Virus record (IMG/VR): IMGVR_UViG_3300035120_000150
Span: 1 to 32,286 of that record
Origin: a virus
Reading direction: 5' to 3' (one strand)
Length of the DNA stretch: 32,286 nucleotides
In this document: positions 7,071 through 14,989 of the stretch, in pieces
Position numbering within the stretch: position 1 is the first letter of the stretch
Layout of the letters: the number at the start of each line of letters is the position of its first letter
Notes under the pieces: generated by a model
Told to the model about the DNA's origin: nothing
Database searches by the model: none
Seen by the model: only the letters and a program-made list of their open reading frames with translations
Made by a program: the position numbers and the translations under genes

Positions 7071-8365
7071 GCGATCCCACCGGCACGGCGGGCCTGCGCC
7101 GGTCATTCCTGGCCGAAGGCAATCGCCGCCTGGCGCGGGTGCGCTCGCTGACGCATACGATGCTGGTCGAGTACGATGTGATGGCGGCGCGCGGCGATCC
7201 GCTAGCACAGTTGTTGCCGCATCCGGGTAATCGGCTGGCGGCGTTCATGCAATGGTTCGAGCAGACGGTTAACGCGCAGTTGCTCGGGGGCCGATGGTGG
7301 GAGCGGTTCCTCGAGCGCGCCTATCGCTCTGGATTTGAAGCGGGCAGTGCGCTGACACACACGCCTCCCGGTGCCGCGCCACTGCCGGCGGTGTTCCGCG
7401 AGCTCGCCGGTCGCGAGTTCGCGGGCATCGCGGCGGCCTTGGTGCAGCAGGTGACTCGGCAGGCTGCAGGTGCCGCGCTCGGTCGGCGCAAGCCGCAGCC
7501 GATGTACCGGCGGGTGCTCCCGGTGTTGCGCAAGGTCGGTGACGCACGCGTGCGCTTGGCCACCAACACCTTGACGGTCAAACTGCATAACTCCGGCCGG
7601 TTGGCGCAATTTCGTGCCGCCGGCATCACGCGTGTCGGCATCACGCCGGAACGCCTGGAGCCGCGCAAGCCTTCGCGGTTTCTGAAGCGCGATCACTTGC
7701 AGCACGATCATCGTCTGCACGATCGCGAGACCAAAGTGCAAAGACTGCTTCGTCAGGCGAATGAGTTGCTGGCCGAGCAAAAACGCCAACGGGAGGAAGA
7801 GCAAGCGCAAGCCGAAGCCGAGTTGGAAGCATACAGGACGAGTCTCGCGGCTGAGATAGAATCGCACCAGGCCGGTGGGCTCGTGGCCCAGACTGCGGCG
7901 CAGGCTGAAGCTGAACTAGCGGCAGCGAGTGCGCGGGCCGAGGAGGAAGTGGCTGCAGCCAAAGCCGCTACGGCAGAGCGGGAAGCGGCGGCGGCCGAAG
8001 CCTGGCAGAAAGTCCTCGCCGCCAGAAAAGAGGCAAGGGCGGCAGAGTATGCGGCAAAAGCCGCGGCCAGGGTTGCCGGGAAGGGAGCTGCACAGGCGGC
8101 TGAACAAGCCGTTGCAACTGAGGTCGAGCAGGTTGTTGCACCGGAGCCAGCGGTCGAAGTGGCGGCAGAGGAAGTGAACGTGCAGACCGCGGGCGACGAT
8201 CGTGTCTGCGACGAATGCGACGACATCGCTGCGGCCGGACCCTACTCGCTCGACGAGGCGGAAGACCTGATTCCCGCGCATCCGAATTGCCGCTGTACGT
8301 TTGTACCCGCTGTCGATGACGCCGCCAATGCCGGTCAACTTTCACTCCTGGGAGCTGACGAGTGA
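7067..8365 (+). CDS. Phage head morphogenesis protein (SPP1 gp7-like)
   Basis: The C-terminal 50 residues hold the minor head protein signature: D-x-V-C-D-E-C-D-D, then a P-Y-S-L-D-E-A segment and PAHPNCRCTFVP, a Cys/His set seen in SPP1 gp7 and Mu F-like proteins. These proteins sit inside the head near the portal and help DNA exit or capsid assembly. The N-terminal 250 residues are helical. Residues about 225-370 are a long Ala/Glu/Lys/Gln-rich coiled coil, unusually long, before the signature domain. The GTG start at 7067 overlaps the upstream stop, and the downstream gene starts in a matching GTGA overlap. Confidence 0.82.
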   Translation: MSDPTGTAGLRRSFLAEGNRRLARVRSLTHTMLVEYDVMAARGDPLAQLLPHPGNRLAAFMQWFEQTVNAQLLGGRWWERFLERAYRSGFEAGSALTHTPPGAAPLPAVFRELAGREFAGIAAALVQQVTRQAAGAALGRRKPQPMYRRVLPVLRKVGDARVRLATNTLTVKLHNSGRLAQFRAAGITRVGITPERLEPRKPSRFLKRDHLQHDHRLHDRETKVQRLLRQANELLAEQKRQREEEQAQAEAELEAYRTSLAAEIESHQAGGLVAQTAAQAEAELAAASARAEEEVAAAKAATAEREAAAAEAWQKVLAARKEARAAEYAAKAAARVAGKGAAQAAEQAVATEVEQVVAPEPAVEVAAEEVNVQTAGDDRVCDECDDIAAAGPYSLDEAEDLIPAHPNCRCTFVPAVDDAANAGQLSLLGADE

Positions 8366-8910
8366 CGATCAGCATTCGTTTTGATGGGCCGCCGGCAGCA
8401 GCGCAGGTCGGTGCCAATCTTGCGAAGCACAAGCAGAAAATCCGGCGATCGGTCGATGCTGCGGCGAGGAAACTCGGCAATTCAATCGTAGAAAAAGGTC
8501 GCGCCGACATTGCATCGGCCGGCCAGTTCGGACAGCGCTGGACGCAAGGATTGACCTCTGAAGTCGTCAACGAAGGCGAAGCGCGTACCGTCATCACGAT
8601 CCGGGAGGCGGTTCCCTATTGGCGGGTGTTTCAAGACGGCGCCATTATCCACGGTAAGCCGCTGCTCTGGATTCCGTTGAGCTTTGCGCCCGAGGCACAA
8701 GGTGTTTCGGCAAAGGACTATCCCGGTCGGTTGTTTCGCGTCGACCGCAAATCCGGCGATGCACCGCTATTGTTGTCGGCAGATGATGGCGAGCCCAAAT
8801 ATTTCGGGGCTGAGAGCGTCCGCATCCCGAAGAAGTTCCATTTGCTGGAAATCATCACCGCCGAGTCCAAGACATTCGGCGAGCTGTACCGGGTCGAGAT
8901 GACCAAATAG
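8362..8910 (+). CDS. Phage gp10-like / DUF6441-type head-tail protein
   Basis: A 182-residue protein starting with GTG in a GTGA overlap. The N-terminal region is a basic helix (KHKQKIRRSVDAAARKLGNS), followed by beta segments with VPYWRVFQDGAIIHGKPLLW near residues 85-104, a phrase typical of small phage proteins with the HK97 gp10-like fold. Such proteins bind the tail-terminator side of the neck, or in some phages are minor virion components. Position in the head block agrees with a virion role. The exact family (DUF6441 or gp10-like) is from memory of the pattern, not a search. Confidence 0.55.
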   Translation: MTISIRFDGPPAAAQVGANLAKHKQKIRRSVDAAARKLGNSIVEKGRADIASAGQFGQRWTQGLTSEVVNEGEARTVITIREAVPYWRVFQDGAIIHGKPLLWIPLSFAPEAQGVSAKDYPGRLFRVDRKSGDAPLLLSADDGEPKYFGAESVRIPKKFHLLEIITAESKTFGELYRVEMTK

Positions 8911-8927
8911 CACGAAAGGAACAGGCC

Positions 8928-9176
8928 ATGTCGTTAAGCGGCCTTGTGTTAGGCATCATCAACGTCGCGATCGTCGTCGCCATCCTGCTGCTTGTGGGCG
9001 CGGTCATCCTGTGGTTCTGCAGTTGGATCGGGTTTGCCGTCCCCGACATGGTGCGCAAGCTCTACATCGCGGTGGTCGCGCTGATCGGACTCTATATGCT
9101 GGTGGCATTGGCGTTCGGCATCCCGTCGATCCGCATCATATCGCATGCGGGCCTGGTGGCGCTGGCGCTGACCTAA
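8928..9176 (+). CDS. Small membrane protein (82 residues)
   Basis: After an AAAGGAAC ribosome site comes a very hydrophobic protein with a first membrane helix at about 7-37 and a second at about 45-65, and a third short hydrophobic end (LVALALT). It overlaps the following tiny membrane gene by TAATG. Sitting between the gp10-like and protease genes is odd for a membrane protein. A holin, a superinfection factor or a head-associated membrane protein are possible; the sequence does not decide. Confidence 0.65.
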   Translation: MSLSGLVLGIINVAIVVAILLLVGAVILWFCSWIGFAVPDMVRKLYIAVVALIGLYMLVALAFGIPSIRIISHAGLVALALT

Positions 9177-9310
9177 TGCCCAGCGGCCGGCACTTTTTCT
9201 TTTCCGTATTCGTACTGGTCGTGGCCGCGATGCTTGCGCTTGCGGCCTACGGCTATTTCAGCGGCGCGTGGGACCGCAATCCGATCGCGCCACCAGCCAT
9301 AGTCGACTGA
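9176..9310 (+). CDS. Small single-helix membrane protein (44 residues)
   Basis: This ORF begins with ATG inside the stop of the previous gene (TAATG). It has a basic start (PSGRH), one membrane helix at about 7-27 (FFFSVFVLVVAAMLALAAYG), and a short polar tail ending PPAIVD. It is translationally coupled to the upstream membrane gene, so the two probably work together. Function is unknown. It ends 12 bases before the next gene. Confidence 0.6.
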   Translation: MPSGRHFFFSVFVLVVAAMLALAAYGYFSGAWDRNPIAPPAIVD

Positions 9311-9322
9311 AAGGTCACGCCC

Positions 9323-10687
9323 ATGATCATGCTCGACAGGATCGAGGTCGAGGAGCGCTGCGACCTCAACGACGCCGGCGCCAAAATGCGGATTACTGAA
9401 GACGGCTATCTGGTGGCGTCGCCGCGCATCGCCCGCACCGGCATCCAGCTTTACAGCGGCCACGAGGTGGGCCGCGACGACCTCGAGGTGGTGCGGGTCT
9501 ATCGGCCAGCCGAGCAGGTATTCAACAAGGCGGCAATGGCATCGCTGGCCTGGCGGCCGGTCACGCTCGATCATCCTGACGACGCAGTTACCGCGAAAAA
9601 CTGGAAGCAGCTTGCCGTCGGGTATGTCACCGGCAAGGTCGCCCGCGACGGTGACTATATCGAAGTGCCGCTGGCGCTCATGGATCACGCTGCGATCACC
9701 GCGGTGCAGAACGGCCATGCGCAGTTGAGCGTCGGATACGGCGCGAAGCTCGTGTGGGGCGACGGTGTCACGCCGGCCGGCGAACCGTATGACGCGATGC
9801 AGACCGACATCCGCGCCAACCATGTCGCCATCGTCAAGATGGCGCGCGGCGGCGACAAGCTCAAGATCGGTGACGACAAGACAACCGACCGCGAGTTCTC
9901 GACGGCTGAGCGCGAGAAGGCGGCCGAGAAAGGCCAGGCGATGCCCGGTGGCGGCTTCCCGATCAAATCGGAAAAGGATTTGCGCAACGCGATTCAGGCT
10001 GTCGGGCGCGCCAAGGACCCGGCAGCCGCTAAGGCGCATATCAAGAAACGGGCGAAGGCTTTGGGCCTGACATCGCTTATTCCCAAGCAATGGGGCGATG
10101 CCGCCCCCGGAAAGGAGAAGGTCATGACTACCAAGACAATCGATGGCGTGCAGATCGAGCTCGAGGACAAGGACGGTCAAATCCTCGACCGTTACCTCGG
10201 GACCTTGCAAAGCAAGCTCGCCGACAGCGAGAAGAAACTGGGCGAGTTGACGGCGCAAGTCGCCACGCTCGGCAAAAGCCTCGAGACCAAGGATGGCGAA
10301 GTCATTGGCCTGACCAAGAAGCTGGCCGATGCCGAATGGACGCCGCAGAAACGCGACCAGGCCATTCGCGACAGCATGGAAATCTTCGACCGCGCGCGCC
10401 GCGTGCTCGGGGACAAGCTGGTCACTGACGGAAAGAGCGACATCCAGATCAAGCGTGAAGTCGTCGCCGCCGAGATCGGGGACGAAGAAGCCAAGGCAAT
10501 GTCGGACGAGGCCATCGCCGGCGTATTCAGCGCCGTCACGCGACAGGTCAAGAAGGACGGCTTCCAGCGCACAGTGAGTGCGTTGTCGCAGCCATTGTCG
10601 GCGGCGTCGAATTTGACGCCGTCCCAGGCCGCCTACGCAAAGTACGTCGACAGCCTAAACAACGCCTACAAGGCCAAGAGCGCGTAA
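9323..10687 (+). CDS. DUF2213-type capsid maturation protease with scaffold region
   Basis: Three parts are seen in the 454 residues. Residues 1-190 are DUF2213-like, including SLAWRPVTLDHPDDAV and HAQLSVGYGAKLVW, in the position of a capsid maturation protease. Residues about 195-255 are a DUF6582-like segment (KDPAAAKAHIKKRAKALGL). Residues about 268-454 are a charged coiled-coil region typical of scaffolds, with LGTLQSKLADSEKKLGEL. ATG 9323 follows AAAGG, and ATG 9329 is also in frame. A protease-scaffold fusion that is auto-cleaved during head assembly is the usual logic for such genes. An internal start at 10124 gives a free scaffold. The stop lies in a tandem duplication. Confidence 0.8.
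   Translation: MIMLDRIEVEERCDLNDAGAKMRITEDGYLVASPRIARTGIQLYSGHEVGRDDLEVVRVYRPAEQVFNKAAMASLAWRPVTLDHPDDAVTAKNWKQLAVGYVTGKVARDGDYIEVPLALMDHAAITAVQNGHAQLSVGYGAKLVWGDGVTPAGEPYDAMQTDIRANHVAIVKMARGGDKLKIGDDKTTDREFSTAEREKAAEKGQAMPGGGFPIKSEKDLRNAIQAVGRAKDPAAAKAHIKKRAKALGLTSLIPKQWGDAAPGKEKVMTTKTIDGVQIELEDKDGQILDRYLGTLQSKLADSEKKLGELTAQVATLGKSLETKDGEVIGLTKKLADAEWTPQKRDQAIRDSMEIFDRARRVLGDKLVTDGKSDIQIKREVVAAEIGDEEAKAMSDEAIAGVFSAVTRQVKKDGFQRTVSALSQPLSAASNLTPSQAAYAKYVDSLNNAYKAKSA
10124..10687 (+). CDS. Nested in-frame scaffold protein (internal start)
   Basis: ATG 10124 is in frame with the protease gene (its residue 268) and is preceded by AAAGGAG at 10111-10117, six bases away, a better ribosome site than the one of the full-length gene. 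The product would be 187 residues, all helical, coiled-coil, acidic and basic mixed: a stand-alone scaffold. This is the same logic as C/Nu3 in lambda, where an internal start makes extra scaffold. Evidence is the ribosome site, frame and domain boundary. Confidence 0.65.
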   Translation: MTTKTIDGVQIELEDKDGQILDRYLGTLQSKLADSEKKLGELTAQVATLGKSLETKDGEVIGLTKKLADAEWTPQKRDQAIRDSMEIFDRARRVLGDKLVTDGKSDIQIKREVVAAEIGDEEAKAMSDEAIAGVFSAVTRQVKKDGFQRTVSALSQPLSAASNLTPSQAAYAKYVDSLNNAYKAKSA

Positions 10688-10740
10688 CCCCAAACCCGTA
10701 ACAGCGAAAGCGCGTAACCCCAAACCCGTAACAGCGAAAG
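10679..10740 (+). repeat. Perfect tandem duplication at the protease stop codon
   Basis: A 30-bp unit occurs twice head-to-tail (10681-10710 and 10711-10740), identical, with a two-base extension on the left. The first copy contains the TAA stop of the protease gene. The second copy ends just before the AGG ribosome site of the cement gene at 10751. The copies are identical, so the duplication is recent or maintained. Confidence 0.95.
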
Positions 10741-10750
10741 GAGGCAGCAC

Positions 10751-11221
10751 ATGCCTGCTGTTCAAACTACTTATTCCGCGACGCTTCAGCCTGGCCTGGA
10801 AGGCCAGATCGCCAGCATGCTCGACGACGATGATGTCGAAACGCGACTCTGCGAAACTGCCGCTGGCATCGCATTCGGGCGCGCGGTGTCGGAAGGCACC
10901 AACGCGCGCGGCGCGGTGCTCGGCGGGGCTACCAAGTTCATCGGCATCACGATCATCGATACTACCCTGATCATCAAATCCGGCCAGACCGTCGATCTTT
11001 ATCAGCAGCGCGACAGCATGGCGGTGTTGAATGAGGGTGATGTCTGGGTGCGCCCGGTAGCGGCCGTCACGCACGGCTCGCCGGCGACCTACGACTCAAC
11101 CACCGGTCAGCTCAATCCTGTTGCTGCCGGCGTGGCCATTCCGGCCTCGCGCTACATCACATCGGCCAGCGCCGGGCAGCTCGCAGTGCTGCGGCTGACC
11201 GCAACCGCTCCGGGTGCGTAA
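10751..11221 (+). CDS. Structural cement (head decoration) protein
   Basis: The 156-residue protein follows a strong GAAAGGAGG site. It looks like the structural cement protein type: N-terminal MPAVQTTYSATLQPGLEGQI, then a body of beta strands with DTTLIIKSGQTVDLYQQRDSM and GDVWVRPVAA in the middle, and GVAIPASRYITSA at the C-terminus. It stabilises capsid hexamer or pentamer junctions in homologous phages. It precedes the capsid gene, the normal order. Its stop lies in a short imperfect direct repeat. Confidence 0.75.
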   Translation: MPAVQTTYSATLQPGLEGQIASMLDDDDVETRLCETAAGIAFGRAVSEGTNARGAVLGGATKFIGITIIDTTLIIKSGQTVDLYQQRDSMAVLNEGDVWVRPVAAVTHGSPATYDSTTGQLNPVAAGVAIPASRYITSASAGQLAVLRLTATAPGA

Positions 11222-11236
11222 CCGCTCCGGGTGCCT
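11203..11236 (+). repeat. 17-bp imperfect tandem repeat at cement gene stop
   Basis: Two copies of a 17-base unit (AACCGCTCCGGGTGCGT at 11203-11219 and the same with one change at 11220-11236) meet at the TAA of the cement gene. It resembles, in position, the tandem duplication at the end of the previous gene. Confidence 0.9.
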
Positions 11237-11264
11237 AACCCAGCATAAGGATGGAGACACCGAG

Positions 11265-12218
11265 ATGAATTACCAATTCGGCGATGCTGCCCAACAGGCG
11301 CTCAGCTTTGTGGTGCAGCAGGCGCAATACATCGAACCTCAAGTTTATGAGGTGGCCTATCCGGAAATCCAATACCCGAACCTTGTGCCGATCGATTCGT
11401 CAGGAAACGAATGGATGAAATCGATCGCGTTCTTGTCGCTCGACAAGGTCGGCCAGGCAAACTGGTTCAATCATCTTGCGGCGGATGTCCCGTTCGCAGA
11501 TGTCATGCTCAACAAATTCGAGCAGGGCATCGAAATGGCGGCTATCGGCTACTACTGGACTCTCGAGGAGACCGGCCAGGAAGCGATGATTTCCGGCCCC
11601 ACCATCAACAGAGTCATGGAACGCGCCAATGCTGCGCGTCGAGCCTCCGAGGAAATGATCGATCGCATCGCATTCTTCGGCGATACGACCAAGGGCTGGA
11701 CCGGCCTCACCAACGACCCGAACGTCACGATCACCGGCGCGCCGGCGGATGGCACCGGCTCTTCGGCGTTGTGGTCGACCAAGACCGCCAACCAGATGGC
11801 CCGCGACATCAATTTGATCTTGTCCGGGGTCTACACCGCATCGTTGACCACCGAGATTGCGGACACGCTGTTGCTGCCGCCGGATCGGTTCACCGCGCTG
11901 GCGCAATCGCTGGTCACCAATACGGCGGTGACCGGGCTCAATCTCGTGCAGCAGGGCAACGCCTACACCGCGTTGTCCGGCAATCCGCTGACGATCCGCA
12001 CAGTGCGCGGACTGGAGACCGCGGGCGCCGGTGGCGTCGCGCGTGCGATCGCCTACCGCCGCGATCCGCAGATCCTCAAACTGCATCTGCCGATGCCGTT
12101 CAACTTTCGCTCGCCGATGCAGGTCACGGCGCTCCGGTTCGACGTTCCCGGCATCTTCCGAACCGGCGGCGTCGAGGTGCGGCGGCCAAAGTCGATGCAG
12201 TACTTGGACGGAATCTAA
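11265..12218 (+). CDS. Major capsid protein (DUF2184-type)
   Basis: ATG 11265 follows AAGGATGGAG and fits the typical start MNYQFGDAAQQAL; a GTG 51 bases earlier is in frame but inside the repeat. The 317-residue protein has DUF2184-style features: VPIDSSGNEW, LEETGQEAMI, the central RRASEEMIDRIAFFGD, LLLPPDRFTALAQ, and the end LPMPFNFRSPMQVTA. It forms the icosahedral shell in the HK97 fold. It follows protease/scaffold and cement genes, the standard head order. DUF2184 assignment is by pattern recognition. Confidence 0.85.
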   Translation: MNYQFGDAAQQALSFVVQQAQYIEPQVYEVAYPEIQYPNLVPIDSSGNEWMKSIAFLSLDKVGQANWFNHLAADVPFADVMLNKFEQGIEMAAIGYYWTLEETGQEAMISGPTINRVMERANAARRASEEMIDRIAFFGDTTKGWTGLTNDPNVTITGAPADGTGSSALWSTKTANQMARDINLILSGVYTASLTTEIADTLLLPPDRFTALAQSLVTNTAVTGLNLVQQGNAYTALSGNPLTIRTVRGLETAGAGGVARAIAYRRDPQILKLHLPMPFNFRSPMQVTALRFDVPGIFRTGGVEVRRPKSMQYLDGI

Positions 12219-12285
12219 ATACCACAAGGTGGCTGCCCGTAAGCAAGCAGAGCGCTGTTATTTCGTCTAACAAAGGAGCACAGCG

Positions 12286-12744
12286 ATGGCTGAGCACAAG
12301 GAAGTCGCGAAGCAGACGATCAAAGTCAAGAACACCGGCAAGGCTCCGCATGTCCTGCATGCCGCCAGCGGTGAGGCAAAGGTAATCGGCCCTGGCCAGG
12401 AGGCCGAGGTCGAAGTTGCGGAGCCGCAAGCCAAGATACTGCAGGAGGGGTCAAAGCGTGGCAGCCATCTGCAGGTGTCGGGTCACGAGCCCGAGAAGGA
12501 AGAGCCATCCGAGGTCGAGGCTGCGACACCGGAAGAGCAGAAGTCACGCCATGCATTGGCCGAGAAAGAAACCGAGCTGATGCAGGCCGGCCAGGAAGCC
12601 GGCAAGGACGCGCGTGAGAAGATGGCCAAGAAGGATTGGCAGAAGCTCGCGGCCGAAACCGGCATCGGCATCATGGGCCGTGGCGGCGTGGATGCGCTCG
12701 AGACGGTCGCCGAGGCGCCGGACGCACCGGCCAAGAAGAAATAG
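12286..12744 (+). CDS. Hypothetical phage protein after the capsid gene
   Basis: A 152-residue Lys/Glu/Ala-rich protein after AAAGGAG. Its N-terminal half (about 8-60) is a beta-type domain on residues KVKNTGKAPHVLHAASG and VIGPGQEAEVEVA, a phrase found in phage proteins near capsid genes. The C-terminal half is charged and helical, ending in APAKKK. A FluMu-like C-terminal segment (KDWQKLAAETGI) is possible. It may be a head-completion or decoration protein; the role is inferred from position. Confidence 0.65.
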   Translation: MAEHKEVAKQTIKVKNTGKAPHVLHAASGEAKVIGPGQEAEVEVAEPQAKILQEGSKRGSHLQVSGHEPEKEEPSEVEAATPEEQKSRHALAEKETELMQAGQEAGKDAREKMAKKDWQKLAAETGIGIMGRGGVDALETVAEAPDAPAKKK

Positions 12745-12822
12745 CGCCTGCGTTTCGTTTGGGGTGCCTGCGCTCGCCCCGTCTTTCCTTATCCCCTCAC
12801 ATCGTCATAGGAGGCCAGCGTC

Positions 12823-13452
12823 ATGGCTAACGCCGTGTACCCACTTTTCAAGCAGTCGCTTCTGACCGAAGCCGACGCCAACAAGTCGCTCAACCAGACC
12901 GGCAGCAATGCGCCCTACGCGGCATTGATCACCACCTCGTCCGGTTACACCTACTCGGCAGCGCATCAGTTCTATTCGTCGCTGTCGAACATTGTCGGCA
13001 CGCCGCAGCCGATCACCACCCCGACGGTGGTCAACGGGACGTTCGACGGTGACGACGTCACCTTCACGGCCGTTTCCGGCACGGTGGTCGGGGCGATCGT
13101 GATCTATCGGCAAAACGCCGGTGCGAACACAACTTGGCGGTTGACGCTGTTCGAGGACACCTCGGTTACAGGCCTGCCAGTGACCCCTAACGGCGGCAAC
13201 ATCGTGATTACTTGGAACGCCTCAGGAATATTTACGCTGAGTGATGCCGCAGCGAAGGAAGACATCATTCGCATCGGCGAGCTGCCGGATGGCCTGCCGC
13301 TCTATCGGTACAACTATCGTCGGTCTCACGTGCCTTCAATCGGTGTGCTGGCGCATGAGGTCGAACAGCAGTACCCGGATTGTGTCGGACGGCTCGGCTC
13401 CTACCAGGCCGTCGACTATCCGAAGGTCATGGAGCACGCGCTGCATGGTTAG
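12823..13452 (+). CDS. Capsid-surface type protein with S74-like intramolecular chaperone end
   Basis: Two parts are visible in 209 residues. Residues 1-137 resemble the small phage surface protein that begins MANAVYPLFKQSLL and contains GLPVTPNGG at 117-125 and a WNASGIF end. Residues 138-209 look like a peptidase S74 / fibre intramolecular chaperone: Ser140 and Lys145 in SDAAAKEDIIRIG have the Ser/Lys spacing of the known catalytic pair, followed by GVLAHEV and VDYPKVM. S74 domains trimerise fibres and then cut themselves off. The arginine normally near the Ser/Lys pair is absent (AAA), so cleavage is uncertain. GGAGG precedes ATG 12823. Confidence 0.7.
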   Translation: MANAVYPLFKQSLLTEADANKSLNQTGSNAPYAALITTSSGYTYSAAHQFYSSLSNIVGTPQPITTPTVVNGTFDGDDVTFTAVSGTVVGAIVIYRQNAGANTTWRLTLFEDTSVTGLPVTPNGGNIVITWNASGIFTLSDAAAKEDIIRIGELPDGLPLYRYNYRRSHVPSIGVLAHEVEQQYPDCVGRLGSYQAVDYPKVMEHALHG

Positions 13453-13771
13453 CGATCCCCTGCAACATCTGCCTGGTCAGGAGAAGGTTCTGTTCGAAAG
13501 GTTCACGACCTTTTCCAAAGGCATGCCGCTCGAATCGGTGATGGGCGCGGCCGTCAACGTCCTCATCAACGCCATCCGGCAGAACTATGCGCTGCGGGCT
13601 GCGGCCGAGCAAAAGATCGATGAGTTGTTCGGGCGTGCAAAGCAATTGCTTCTCGCCAATCATTACGACACGGTGACGGGGAGACGGCGCTCCGTGATCC
13701 CGCACGATCAAATCTTGCACATGCCCTACGTCATGGATCCTGACGTGACCCGGAAACAGAACGGTCGTTGA
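13445..13771 (+). CDS. Hypothetical protein (108 residues)
   Basis: ATG 13445 is inside the last codons of the S74-like gene, with GGAG ten bases before it, so translation is coupled. The protein is mostly helical in the middle (INAIRQNYALRAAAEQKIDE) and ends basic. No cysteine pair, membrane helix or known motif is seen. It stops one base before the following gene. Coupling to the surface protein suggests a virion or chaperone partner. Confidence 0.65.
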   Translation: MVSDPLQHLPGQEKVLFERFTTFSKGMPLESVMGAAVNVLINAIRQNYALRAAAEQKIDELFGRAKQLLLANHYDTVTGRRRSVIPHDQILHMPYVMDPDVTRKQNGR

Positions 13772-14989
13772 ATGGATGTCGTCGATCTTCGAAAGACAAA
13801 TCAGACCGTAGGGCCGCCGTCTCTTGTGACGGATGTCGAAAACTTCCACACACCGAATGGCATTAGTGTGGTCCTGGTCGATGCTATCTTCCATGATCTA
13901 GGGGATTTATTTCCAGCCCCTGTAGCCAATGCGAGCAATGTTCAACGACCGACACTGTTCAACGACGCGAGTATATTTTTGGTGCCGGCGCTGTTGGGCA
14001 CTGCCTGGACCACACCGCAGGATTGGATCGACAATGACGGGGTGGGCAGCGCGGCTCTTATCAGCCTGACGACCTTGCAGCCGGAATCTTATGATGATTC
14101 TGTCGGTGGGTCGTATGACATCCAAACGACCTTTATTGTCTTTGCACCGATTGTGGGTCCTACCGATTCAATTTGCAAACCGTCAATGAGTGTCGGCGCC
14201 GTTCAGATGGCGCCGTCTCTGATTAGTGATATTGAAATCGTCATTGAGCCAGCTCTCCTCGGGTCATACGGGCTGACGGCGACGACCGTGCTTGATGACG
14301 ATCAAATCATGTCATCGGCTGTCTTGCTGATGATCCAATATTTGACACCATCGACCCACGTCGATGTCGAGGACACGCTGGACCCCGACGGTGTGGCGGC
14401 ATTCGGGCATTTGATGCCAGAGTTGGGCATCATGGACGCGGACGTAGTTCCCGCCGCGGGCATGGTGCCGGGGGACGTGGGGCTTTCACCAGATTGCATC
14501 GACGAGAGCGAAATCCAGCACCCACACGATCTGCAGGCGAGCTCTGCATTGACTGCTTCATTGGTGACCGACGATGACCAATCCCACGATGTCGTTGCTT
14601 TGCCGGGCGATGTTTTGTGGCAGGACCCCGACACGACACACGACGACGAGTTCAGCGGCTCGTCCATGCTCGCTGGTCCGGTCGGGGCGCAAGTCGACTG
14701 GTTCGGCGACACCGATTTGTTGTACGCGTCGATGTGTGTGCGCGGCGACGCAAATGTCGGGCCGTATCCATACGAGGAGATGGACGCGATTCCCGCCGCG
14801 ATGTTCCAGCAAAACTCGACGTTTGCCATGCCACGGCTCATCGACTTCGACCGCTTTTTCTCCGCTCGTGTCAGTGGCGGGCATTATCACTCGACGCAAG
14901 GTTCGCGGCTTGCCGGCTCAATGTCGGGGCCAGCCTATATGGTCGGCGGGATGAAGCAGCATTCCCTCAAGGGTTCGATTGCCGCATGA
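13772..14989 (+). CDS. Asp-rich repeat protein 1 (beta-repeat, virion-associated)
   Basis: A 405-residue acidic protein made largely of degenerate repeats of about 22-25 residues. Recurring words are PSLVTDVENFHTP, PTLFNDASIFLVPALLG, PSLISDIEIVIEPALLG and similar, which fit a pattern L-x-P-x-L-x-x-D-x-D-x-x-x-x-P. The final 80 residues leave the repeat and contain GHYHSTQGSRLAGSM. A second protein of the same repeat type is encoded at 25650-26963. Function is unknown; such repeats may make extended beta structures and bind Ca2+ through Asp pairs (inference). The start touches the upstream gene; the end overlaps the next by ATGA. The GC content is slightly lower than in the flanking genes. Confidence 0.7.
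   Translation: MDVVDLRKTNQTVGPPSLVTDVENFHTPNGISVVLVDAIFHDLGDLFPAPVANASNVQRPTLFNDASIFLVPALLGTAWTTPQDWIDNDGVGSAALISLTTLQPESYDDSVGGSYDIQTTFIVFAPIVGPTDSICKPSMSVGAVQMAPSLISDIEIVIEPALLGSYGLTATTVLDDDQIMSSAVLLMIQYLTPSTHVDVEDTLDPDGVAAFGHLMPELGIMDADVVPAAGMVPGDVGLSPDCIDESEIQHPHDLQASSALTASLVTDDDQSHDVVALPGDVLWQDPDTTHDDEFSGSSMLAGPVGAQVDWFGDTDLLYASMCVRGDANVGPYPYEEMDAIPAAMFQQNSTFAMPRLIDFDRFFSARVSGGHYHSTQGSRLAGSMSGPAYMVGGMKQHSLKGSIAA

Noticed and set aside
7753-8226. Long - strand ORFs opposite the head morphogenesis coiled coil
   Set aside because: These are mirrors of an Ala/Glu-rich repeat sequence, giving Ser/Ala/Cys-rich translations without motif or ribosome site.
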